Source: CAIZGX01 sp044374295
GTDB taxonomy: Bacteria > Bacteroidota > Bacteroidia > Flavobacteriales_D > Sanyastnellaceae
Assembly (NCBI GenBank): GCA_044374295.1
Contig: JBILOU010000001.1
Location: 51,207-115,206, forward strand
DNA: 64,000 nucleotides
Direction of reading: 5' to 3'
Part shown: positions 27,483 to 34,707 of the stretch, in pieces
Numbering within the stretch: the first letter of the stretch is position 1
Layout of the letters: the number at the start of each line of letters is the position of its first letter
Translations under genes and position numbers: made by a program
The notes under the pieces: generated by a model
The model's database searches: none
Told to the model about the DNA's origin: nothing
Seen by the model: the letters and a program-made list of their open reading frames with translations, nothing else

Positions 27483-29750
27483 ATGAGTCAAGTATTCGAC
27501 CTAGACATGATTAAAAACCACTACAGCAGACTTGCTGAACGAGTGGAAAACGCAAGAAAAGTTGTTGGAAAACCGCTAACATTAAGCGAGAAAATTCTTT
27601 ACTCACATCTTTGGGAAGGCTCATCCGACGTAGCTTTCGAGCGCGGAAGTTCTTATGTAGATTTCGCTCCAGACCGTGTTGCAATGCAAGATGCTACAGC
27701 ACAGATGGCTCTCTTACAATTCATGCAAGCAGGTAGAAAAAAAGTAGCAGTTCCTTCAACTGTTCACTGCGACCATTTGATACAAGCTCGCGTAGGTTCT
27801 GCAACCGATTTGAGCGATTCGTTGATTAAAAACAACGAAGTATTCAACTTCCTTTCAACTATTTCAAATAAGTACGGAATTGGTTTCTGGAAACCAGGTG
27901 CGGGTATCATTCACCAGGTGGTGCTTGAGAACTATGCATTTCCAGGTGGACTAATGATTGGAACCGATTCGCATACTGTAAATGCTGGCGGATTAGGTAT
28001 GATTGCTATTGGTGTTGGTGGTGCAGATGCCATGGACGTTATGGCCGGAATGGCTTGGGAGTTAAAGTTCCCGAAATTGATTGGTATTAAATTGACCGGT
28101 AAATTAAACGGATGGTGTTCGGCTAAAGATGTTATTTTGAAAGTAGCTGGAATCCTTACTGTAAAAGGTGGTACCGGTTGCATTGTAGAATATTTTGGTG
28201 AAGGTGCTACTTCTTTGTCTTGCACAGGAAAAGGAACCATCTGTAATATGGGGGCTGAAATTGGAGCAACGACTTCAACATTTGGGTACGACGACAGCAT
28301 GGAGAAATACTTGCGCTCTACAGGTCGCCCTGAAGTTGCAGATCTTGCAAACAACATTCGCGAGCACTTAACTGGAGATGCTGAAGTTTACGCTAATCCT
28401 GAAATGTATTTCGATCAAGTGTTGGAAATCAACCTTGACGAATTAGAGCCTTACATCAACGGTCCTTTCACCCCCGATTTAGCTACGCCTATTTCTAAAA
28501 TGAAAGAAGCTGCTGCTGCGAACGATTGGCCAACTAAAGTTGAAGCAGGACTTATTGGTTCATGCACCAACAGTTCTTATGAAGATATTTCACGTGCTGC
28601 ATCGTTAGCGAAGCAGGCTGCTGAAAAAGGAATGGAACCAAAAGCTGAGTTCAGCATTACGCCGGGTTCAGAAAAAGTTCGTTACACCATTGAACGTGAC
28701 GGATTCATTGATACGTTTTCGAAAATTGGTGCGAAAGTATTCGCGAACGCATGCGGACCATGTATTGGAATGTGGGCAAGAACGGGCGCAGAAAAGAAAG
28801 AGCGCAACACAATCGTGCATTCATTCAACCGAAACTTCTCTGCTCGTCAAGACGGAAATCCAAACACACTGGCATTCGTTGCTTCTCCAGAAATCACAAC
28901 TGCTTTAGCCATTGCCGGAGATTTAACTTTCAATCCACTTACCGATTCGTTAACGAATTCAAAAGGTGAGCAAGTGATGTTCGATGCTCCAACCGGATAT
29001 GAATTACCACCTCTTGGTTTCGAAGTGAAGGATGCAGGATATCAAGCTCCAGCAGAAGATGGAAGCGCTATTGAAATAGCAGTTGCCGCCGACAGTGAGC
29101 GTCTTCAGTTGTTGGCTCCATTCTCTGATTGGGACGGGACGAACATTGAGAACGCACGTGTATTGATTAAAGCAAAGGGAAAATGTACCACAGACCATAT
29201 CTCAATGGCAGGACAGTGGTTGCGTTTCCGTGGTCACCTAGACAACATCGCGAACAATACGTTAATTGGCGCGACTAACTTCTTCAACGGAGAGCAAAAC
29301 AAAGTAAAGAATCAAATCACAGGCGAATACGCTGAAGTACCTACCGTACAACGCGCATACAAAGCGGCTGGAATTCCATCTATCGTTGTTGGAGATCACA
29401 ACTACGGTGAGGGCTCTTCGCGTGAGCATGCAGCTATGCAACCGCGTCACTTAGGCGTTCGTGCGATACTTGTGAAGAGCTTCGCTCGTATTCACGAAAC
29501 AAACTTGAAGAAGCAAGGCATGTTGGCACTCACTTTCGCTAATGAAGCTGACTACGATAAAATTCAAGAAAATGATCAAATCAATTTCGTCGACTTGGTG
29601 AATTTCACTGCAGGAAAGCCATTGACTTTAGAATTGGTTCACGAAGATGGGTCGAGAGAAAACATTCACGTTAACCACACTTACAACGACCAACAAATTG
29701 AATGGTTCAAAGCAGGAGGAGCTCTAAACCTGATCAGAAAATCACTTTAA
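27483..29750 (+). CDS. acnA: Aconitate hydratase, mitochondrial-type
   Basis: This [4Fe-4S] enzyme of the TCA cycle isomerises citrate to isocitrate. The start is ATG 27483 (MSQVFDLDMIKNHYSRLAER), giving 755 residues, the mitochondrial-type length. Cluster ligands are one Cys in GLIGSCTNSSYED and two in ANACGPCIGMW. Substrate-binding regions include the swivel-domain motif GDHNYGEGSSREHAAM and KCTTDHISMAGQWLRFRGH, which resembles the eukaryotic mitochondrial enzyme more than E. coli AcnB. A terminator follows. The symbol is by family usage; naming of this clade varies. Confidence 0.95.
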   Translation: MSQVFDLDMIKNHYSRLAERVENARKVVGKPLTLSEKILYSHLWEGSSDVAFERGSSYVDFAPDRVAMQDATAQMALLQFMQAGRKKVAVPSTVHCDHLIQARVGSATDLSDSLIKNNEVFNFLSTISNKYGIGFWKPGAGIIHQVVLENYAFPGGLMIGTDSHTVNAGGLGMIAIGVGGADAMDVMAGMAWELKFPKLIGIKLTGKLNGWCSAKDVILKVAGILTVKGGTGCIVEYFGEGATSLSCTGKGTICNMGAEIGATTSTFGYDDSMEKYLRSTGRPEVADLANNIREHLTGDAEVYANPEMYFDQVLEINLDELEPYINGPFTPDLATPISKMKEAAAANDWPTKVEAGLIGSCTNSSYEDISRAASLAKQAAEKGMEPKAEFSITPGSEKVRYTIERDGFIDTFSKIGAKVFANACGPCIGMWARTGAEKKERNTIVHSFNRNFSARQDGNPNTLAFVASPEITTALAIAGDLTFNPLTDSLTNSKGEQVMFDAPTGYELPPLGFEVKDAGYQAPAEDGSAIEIAVAADSERLQLLAPFSDWDGTNIENARVLIKAKGKCTTDHISMAGQWLRFRGHLDNIANNTLIGATNFFNGEQNKVKNQITGEYAEVPTVQRAYKAAGIPSIVVGDHNYGEGSSREHAAMQPRHLGVRAILVKSFARIHETNLKKQGMLALTFANEADYDKIQENDQINFVDLVNFTAGKPLTLELVHEDGSRENIHVNHTYNDQQIEWFKAGGALNLIRKSL

Positions 29751-29756
29751 TAATGA

Positions 29757-29790
29757 AAAAAAAAGGACTTGTTAAAGTCCTTTTTTTTAA
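29757..29790 (+). terminator. Rho-independent terminator after aconitase
   Basis: An A8 run, the stem AAGGACTT with AAGTCCTT (3-base loop) and T8 follow the aconitase stop directly. The T-run abuts the promoter region of the lipoprotein gene. Confidence 0.85.
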
Positions 29791-29800
29791 TCTTCGCACC

Positions 29801-30178
29801 ATGAAAAATATATTGTATCTATTGCTTGCAGTAACACTCTTTGCTTGCGGAAACGCAACTCCCAATGCTGAGGCAACTCCAGCCGCAACAACAAACACCG
29901 TTGTAGACGGCACGAATAAAACCGAAGCGGTTCTTTCAATTAGCGGAATGACCTGCGCTGCTGGATGCGGAGGGAAAATTCAGAAAGAACTTCAAAATTT
30001 AAATGGAGTAGTTACTACGTCTCTCGACTTCGTTGAAGATCGCGAAGTAAATGTTGTGAAAGTAGAATTCGACCCGAATGTGGTGAAGGAAACCGACATG
30101 ACAACTATCGTTAACACCATTGCCGACGGTCAATACCACGTTGTGAAAGCTGAAATAATTTCGCACAAAGCTTCATAA
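29801..30178 (+). CDS. Heavy-metal-associated (HMA) domain lipoprotein
   Basis: The start is ATG 29801; the longer frame upstream passes through a terminator. The 125 residues begin with a lipoprotein signal (MKNILYLLLAVTLFACGN, lipobox LFAC). A Thr/Ala-rich linker follows, then one HMA/MerP-like ferredoxin fold at about 45-118. The metal motif reads GMTCAAGCGGKIQ: the cysteines are three residues apart rather than the usual CxxC. It is predicted to bind copper or another soft metal in the periplasm. Its stop overlaps the start of heme A synthase (TAATG), suggesting a link to cytochrome oxidase assembly. Confidence 0.85.
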   Translation: MKNILYLLLAVTLFACGNATPNAEATPAATTNTVVDGTNKTEAVLSISGMTCAAGCGGKIQKELQNLNGVVTTSLDFVEDREVNVVKVEFDPNVVKETDMTTIVNTIADGQYHVVKAEIISHKAS

Positions 30179-31224
30179 TGTCATCTCTTCACCAAACAAA
30201 AAAAAGACTGAATACAGCAGGTAAGATTGGTCTTATTTGCATGTTCTTAATCATCATTGCTGGCAGCTTCGTTCGCATTACCGGAAGCGGAATGGGCTGT
30301 CCCGATTGGCCGAAGTGTTTTGGTTATTACATCCCTCCCACTGAAATTTCTACTGTATCTCTAGAAGAAGGAAGATCTTATGAAAAGGGCCAAATGGTTA
30401 TATACCACGATACGCTTTGGATAGCCGAACAAAACTTCAATTATTCTTCTGAATTTTGGAAAACGAATAACGGAAGTGAAGCTGCTTTGAAAGTATATCC
30501 CAAGCATCAATACGCAGAGTTCAATGCATTTCACACTTGGACGGAATACATCAACAGACTTCTCACTGGTTTGCTCGGCTTACCGATTTTGGTTATGACG
30601 TTCTTAGCATTAATCTATTACAAAAAATCTAACGACTATTGGCCTGTTCTGTATTCGGTATTCGCCATTGTCATGATACTTTTCGAAGCTTGGTTGGGTA
30701 AAATGGTCGTCGACAAAAACTTGAACACTTCAACCATTACTTTACACATGGTTGGCTCGTTAGGTATTTTATTAAGCCTGTTATTCCTCATACGTAGAAC
30801 CAATGAAACGGAGAATTACACAATACCGCCTACACTTCGTAAAGCCCTTTCTTTTTTCTTTTTAATTCATTTGGTACAGCTATTACTGGGCACACAAGTT
30901 CGAGAATCTGTTGACTTACTTCTTGAAAATGGCGTTGGGCGAAATTTCATTGTAGACAATCTCCCTGTCGGATTCAAAATTCACAGAAGTTTTTCAATCC
31001 TTATTGTCATTTTAACAACAATGATGTTCCTGCAGTACAAGCGCCTTCAAATAAAGCCAAGAAAATTTTTGTTGTTGTTTGGTGTAATTGGATTTGAAAT
31101 TCTATTCGGAGTGGGTCTTGCCTACTTAGGCCTGCCCATTGTGCTTCAGCCCCTGCATCTGCTCTTTTCAATTATTCTTTTCGCGTTAAGCGGAATGATT
31201 CTATTGGAAACGAAAAAGAAATAA
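30178..31224 (+). CDS. ctaA: Heme A synthase (COX15/CtaA family)
   Basis: This membrane enzyme oxidises the C8 methyl of heme O to give heme A for cytochrome c oxidase. It has 348 residues with about eight transmembrane helices. Four conserved histidine sites are visible: FHTWTEYINRL, ITLHMVGSL, KIHRSFSI and LQPLHLLFS. The N-terminus carries the GSGMGCPDWPKCFG loop, with a Cys pair in the first periplasmic segment, and a longer first loop than Bacillus CtaA. The one-base overlap with the HMA lipoprotein implies translational coupling. Confidence 0.93.
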   Translation: MSSLHQTKKRLNTAGKIGLICMFLIIIAGSFVRITGSGMGCPDWPKCFGYYIPPTEISTVSLEEGRSYEKGQMVIYHDTLWIAEQNFNYSSEFWKTNNGSEAALKVYPKHQYAEFNAFHTWTEYINRLLTGLLGLPILVMTFLALIYYKKSNDYWPVLYSVFAIVMILFEAWLGKMVVDKNLNTSTITLHMVGSLGILLSLLFLIRRTNETENYTIPPTLRKALSFFFLIHLVQLLLGTQVRESVDLLLENGVGRNFIVDNLPVGFKIHRSFSILIVILTTMMFLQYKRLQIKPRKFLLLFGVIGFEILFGVGLAYLGLPIVLQPLHLLFSIILFALSGMILLETKKK

Positions 31225-31272
31225 ACATAACTTTTAGTTTTTAACATTTCCGAATTTACTTTCGACCTAAAT

Positions 31273-31280
31273 TATCTTTG
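31273..31280 (+). promoter_or_regulatory. -7 box TATCTTTG upstream of the kelch-like gene
   Basis: This exact TAnnTTTG match has a predicted leader of about 15 bases before ATG 31299. The region 22 bases upstream reads TTTC rather than TTG, so the -33 element is weak. Confidence 0.45.
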
Positions 31281-31298
31281 AGGTTTGCTCATTAGGAA

Positions 31299-32684
31299 AT
31301 GAAATGTGTATTCTTTTTTCTCGGGTTAACTTTTTATTGCTTGATTTCAAGCGCTCAGGAAAGTGTGCCTATGCGTTTGTACGATTTAAGACCCAATCGG
31401 CAACTGGCTAATTTTCTGGAATTAAATTCCGCTCAACAAACAAAGCCTAAAGACACCTACCAGCTCATTCTTTCACATGGAAAGTGGTACGCAATAGGAA
31501 ATGGCGACGGTCAAGTTTTCACTCCGGAAAATGGTTTTTGGAAAAGAATTGACAAGACCCGTTTAGAAGGATATCATTACGGAGCTTTTCTATTCGATTG
31601 CAACGGCACCCTTATGAAATATGGTGGATATGGTTTTTGGAGAAATCACGGCATGTTCGTTTATTTTCATGAACAAACAGGCGACTGGCAAATTCAGCCA
31701 AGTAATCGCGAACTACCATTCAATGGCAACCTTGCCTACTTCAGTAAAAAAGAAAATACCTTATACTCCTTTGGTAATTTTATGTACAATCAGTCGATGA
31801 GTGAGGAGAAAAAATTTCTTGACAGCCTCTATCGCATTGATTTACTCAAAATGAAATGGGAAAGCTTGGGTAAGCTAAATTCGAACCTTGTTGATAAATA
31901 CCACTTGCACTACCGCCTTCATACGTTGGCCGGAAATGGCGGGTGCTTTGTGCAGCCCACAAGCAACGATTCAACCGCCTTGTTCCTCAATTTTGAAACA
32001 CTGAAATACAACGTCTATAATTCTAAAAATAACAGTAGATTATTCCGGTTTTTCAAAGAACTACCCGTCAATGAACAAATTTATTCCGACAACTATGGAC
32101 TTAAAATTCTTGATATGGAAGTTCTTGAGAATGTCGATTCTATTTCATGGGAAGACGCAACCGCTAAACCGTTGGAATCCTCAGATCTGATAGACAAACA
32201 AGCAGCAGCAGTAGATTTCAAATTTTCAATTTTATTAAGTGCTCTTGCATGTGCCCTGGGGGTATTTCTTCTTTACTTTCTTTACAAAAGAAAAAAATCT
32301 TCCCACAAAATCAACACAGGAGCTTCGACTTACCAATCTTCTGGCACGCTGGATCTCTCCATACATAACACTGTCATTTTCGAAGGTGCAATGTATCCTA
32401 TAGATGCTGCTGATTACCTTGTTATTCGGAAATTCACCGAACAAGATGCGACTACCATTGAATTAAACGACTGGTTAGGTTTGGAAAACAAACAACCGGA
32501 AAACCAGAAGAAGCAGAGAGCGGAGTGGATAAAAAGATTGAATATATTTTTCAAAAAAATTGGCTTCAAAGAAGAAGCTTTCAATAGAGAAAGACAGGAA
32601 ACAGATAAGCGCATGTTTGTATACAAAATGAACCACAAGCTTAAAGCAAACGATGTTCTCGACGATTCAGAAGCCACAAAATAG
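31299..32684 (+). CDS. Predicted kelch-like periplasmic domain, TM helix, and cytoplasmic winged-helix-like domain
   Basis: I do not recognise a named family. Its 461 residues start with a signal peptide (about 1-20, ending ISSAQ). Residues about 50-300 are rich in aromatic Gly-x-Trp strands (LSHGKWYAIGNGDG, FWRNHGMFVYF, LYSFGNFMYN) consistent with a kelch/beta-propeller. A single transmembrane helix (about 308-329, SILLSALACALGVFLLYFL) is followed by KRKK. The C-terminal 100 residues (FEGAMYPIDAADYLVIRKF to KRMFVYKMN) resemble the OmpR-type winged helix: a beta-hairpin, helices, a WIKRLN recognition-like helix and a closing strand. It could be a membrane-bound one-component regulator. This is inference. 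Confidence 0.6.
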   Translation: MKCVFFFLGLTFYCLISSAQESVPMRLYDLRPNRQLANFLELNSAQQTKPKDTYQLILSHGKWYAIGNGDGQVFTPENGFWKRIDKTRLEGYHYGAFLFDCNGTLMKYGGYGFWRNHGMFVYFHEQTGDWQIQPSNRELPFNGNLAYFSKKENTLYSFGNFMYNQSMSEEKKFLDSLYRIDLLKMKWESLGKLNSNLVDKYHLHYRLHTLAGNGGCFVQPTSNDSTALFLNFETLKYNVYNSKNNSRLFRFFKELPVNEQIYSDNYGLKILDMEVLENVDSISWEDATAKPLESSDLIDKQAAAVDFKFSILLSALACALGVFLLYFLYKRKKSSHKINTGASTYQSSGTLDLSIHNTVIFEGAMYPIDAADYLVIRKFTEQDATTIELNDWLGLENKQPENQKKQRAEWIKRLNIFFKKIGFKEEAFNRERQETDKRMFVYKMNHKLKANDVLDDSEATK

Positions 32685-32837
32685 GTGAACAACGCCAATG
32701 TCAAGGAATTTACAAAAAACTGAACTACAGTTCATTACACGAATAAATTAGGTGAAAAAACACCTCCGCACCCATTTCACCCGAATTGTGTAGCAATCAG
32801 CTTTTCAAAATGATTCATTTGCGAAAATTGTACAAAA

Positions 32838-33203
32838 ATGAATCGGGTTCAGGAAATTAAACATTGGCTTGAGGAGGGAAACCTCTACCGCGCAGAAAAG
32901 GCCATTCAAAACTGTAGCGACGATCTTAAACCCAGCGAAAAAGAAGAGTTTGAAAAACTATTATCCGAAATAAGTGTCAGACATTACAGGCTGCTTGCTG
33001 GAAAGGCGGTGATATCAAAGGATGAAAGTCTTCTAAATATTTGCATACAAAAACTGAAAGAAAAAAACGCACCTGTTGATGGACTTCAAAACTCACTCGA
33101 TCAAATTGTATCTGAAAGAAGGGCCATCCGATCTCAGAAAATGTTTATTATTCTTTTCGGATTAATTACTCTTGTCTTCTTTGCCTTATTCATTTTGGCC
33201 TGA
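32838..33203 (+). CDS. Small tail-anchored coiled-helix protein of unknown function
   Basis: No family is recognised. Its 121 residues begin with an alpha-helical, charged N-terminal region (MNRVQEIKHWLEEGNLYRAE, possibly TPR-like helical hairpins). It ends in a single transmembrane helix at about 101-120 (MFIILFGLITLVFFALFILA) with no residues after it. There is no signal peptide, so it should be a tail-anchored inner-membrane protein facing the cytoplasm. Its last 18 bases overlap the 3' end of the convergent band 7 gene. It lies 153 bases after the kelch-like gene. Confidence 0.65.
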   Translation: MNRVQEIKHWLEEGNLYRAEKAIQNCSDDLKPSEKEEFEKLLSEISVRHYRLLAGKAVISKDESLLNICIQKLKEKNAPVDGLQNSLDQIVSERRAIRSQKMFIILFGLITLVFFALFILA

Positions 33204-34127
33204 GGTCTTCTTCGAAGTATCTAAAAGAGTATCCATTCCCATCATCTGTTTCATAACCTTTTGCATTCCGTCTGGAGAACCGTCTAAGAATAAAACATTG
33301 CCTTTTCCGTATTCTGCGAAATTCTTGATAGCTTCCGTCCACATGGAAAACATAATCATAGACGTATCAAGATTGGCTTGCTGCATTTCTCTTGCGGCAT
33401 TCTGCATACCCTTTGCCACCTCCTGTCTGAACAACGCCACCCCTTGACCTCTCAACTGCGCAGCCTCTCTTTCCGCTTGAGCAGCAATCTTTATAGCGTT
33501 TCCATCTGCCTCAGCAGCTTTGGTCTTTGTAATTAAAAGGGCCTGTCCTTCATTCTCAGCTGCAGCCTTCAAATTGCTAGAAGCAACCACCTGACTCATC
33601 GAGCGCATAATCGCTTCATCGAAAGTGATATCATTGATCTGTAAGTCGTGCAAATGGTATCCCCATTCTTCGATGACATTGTCGATTTGCTCTTTGACGT
33701 GGTCTACGATTTCATTCCGCAGCGACAATACCTCAGATTGCTTTTTCGTGGCGACAAAAGCTCGAATATTCCCTTCAATGGTCCGAATCAAAGCTTGCAT
33801 CAAACTTTTTTCATCAATGAACTTGAAAGCTACCTTTTTAACACAATCTTCATCATCATTTTGCACCGAGAACAAAAGCATGCTCTTAAAATAAACATTC
33901 GCTTGATCAATTGTAACGGCCTGAAACTCCAATTCAACAGATCTATTCTGAGTCGATATTCTCTTGAAAACCACTTCAACAAATGGAATCAAAAGATTCA
34001 ATCCCGGACGAATAACACGCCTGTATTTCCCGAAAACAGTAACGACTGCAACATTCCCCTGCTGAACTGTTTTCAATCCAGAAAAAACAAGCAGCGCAAC
34101 AATGGCTAATAAAATATAAAGTGACAT
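33186..34127 (-). CDS. SPFH/band 7 domain protein (stomatin/prohibitin-like)
   Basis: The protein has 313 residues. An N-terminal membrane helix (about 2-16) is followed directly by an SPFH domain (TVQQGNVAVVTVFGKYRRVI, RPGLNLLIPFVEVVFKRIST) and a coiled-coil rich in Ala/Glu (about 190-240, AAAENEGQALLITKTKAAEA). Such proteins form large membrane-bound rings or microdomains and often modulate FtsH-type proteases. No NfeD partner is adjacent, so the stomatin-operon context is missing. The last 18 bases overlap the convergent small gene. Confidence 0.9.
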   Translation of the reverse strand: MSLYILLAIVALLVFSGLKTVQQGNVAVVTVFGKYRRVIRPGLNLLIPFVEVVFKRISTQNRSVELEFQAVTIDQANVYFKSMLLFSVQNDDEDCVKKVAFKFIDEKSLMQALIRTIEGNIRAFVATKKQSEVLSLRNEIVDHVKEQIDNVIEEWGYHLHDLQINDITFDEAIMRSMSQVVASSNLKAAAENEGQALLITKTKAAEADGNAIKIAAQAEREAAQLRGQGVALFRQEVAKGMQNAAREMQQANLDTSMIMFSMWTEAIKNFAEYGKGNVLFLDGSPDGMQKVMKQMMGMDTLLDTSKKTSGQNE

Positions 34128-34175
34128 ATTCTTTTTTTTACGAATGTATCTATTCTATTCCCATTAAAATCAGAA

Positions 34176-34209
34176 TTGAAACAATTCACCGCAAAAAAGT
34201 GTAATTTTG
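34176..34209 (+). promoter_or_regulatory. Promoter TTG-N23-TAATTTTG of the phosphoribosyltransferase
   Basis: TTG is at 34176-34178 and TAATTTTG at 34202-34209, an exact -7 match. The predicted start coincides with the A of ATG 34213, i.e. a leaderless transcript. This also argues against the TTG (34207) start six bases upstream, since that TTG is part of the promoter. Confidence 0.65.
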
Positions 34210-34212
34210 GGC

Positions 34213-34707
34213 ATGCAGAATTCCGAACTACTCAACGCAGAAGAAATAGAGCAAAAGCTAACGCGCATGGCCTACGAAATAGCCGAGCGTCATTACAACG
34301 AGAAGAATATTGTTTTCATTGGCATTGAAGACAATGGTGCTGCTGTTTCGAACAGATTGTTTGAATTGGTTTCTCAAATCGTAACCATTCCTTGCGAAAA
34401 AAGTAGCATTAAACTTTCAAAAGAAAATCCAATTGGAAGTGTTCAACTTTCTAACCCACTTTTACTCAAGAATAAATGCGTGGTGCTAATTGACGACGTA
34501 TTCAATTCTGGTCAAACACTAATGCACGCTGCATCATTCCTTGTTTCGCAAGAAATTCATCGCTTAACCACAGCAGTATTGGTGGAAAGAAAGCACCGCA
34601 GATTTCCAATCAAAGCAGATTTTGTTGGATTGAAATTGTCCACCACACTCAAGGAACATGTGACCGTGAGTATGGATGGAAAAAATTCTTCGGTGACTAT
34701 TCGTTAA
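34213..34707 (+). CDS. Phosphoribosyltransferase (PyrR-like)
   Basis: This 164-residue type I phosphoribosyltransferase has the PRPP-binding loop VVLIDDVFNSGQTLMHA (residues about 95-111) and the N-terminal IVFIGIEDNGAAVSNRL pyrophosphate loop region. Overall length and layout resemble PyrR, the bifunctional pyrimidine attenuator/uracil phosphoribosyltransferase. No pyrimidine genes or attenuator are adjacent, so whether it regulates or salvages is open. Its stop codon overlaps that of the convergent TonB-dependent receptor by 4 bases. Confidence 0.8.
   Translation: MQNSELLNAEEIEQKLTRMAYEIAERHYNEKNIVFIGIEDNGAAVSNRLFELVSQIVTIPCEKSSIKLSKENPIGSVQLSNPLLLKNKCVVLIDDVFNSGQTLMHAASFLVSQEIHRLTTAVLVERKHRRFPIKADFVGLKLSTTLKEHVTVSMDGKNSSVTIR

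Noticed and set aside
27932..28357. 141-codon ORF antisense to aconitase
   Set aside because: It is a shadow of a strongly conserved enzyme frame, has no promoter, and encodes a low-complexity Pro/Ser-rich product.
33648..34109. 153-codon ORF antisense to the band 7 gene
   Set aside because: The SPFH domain frame on the other strand is clearly real, and the antisense product has no recognisable features.
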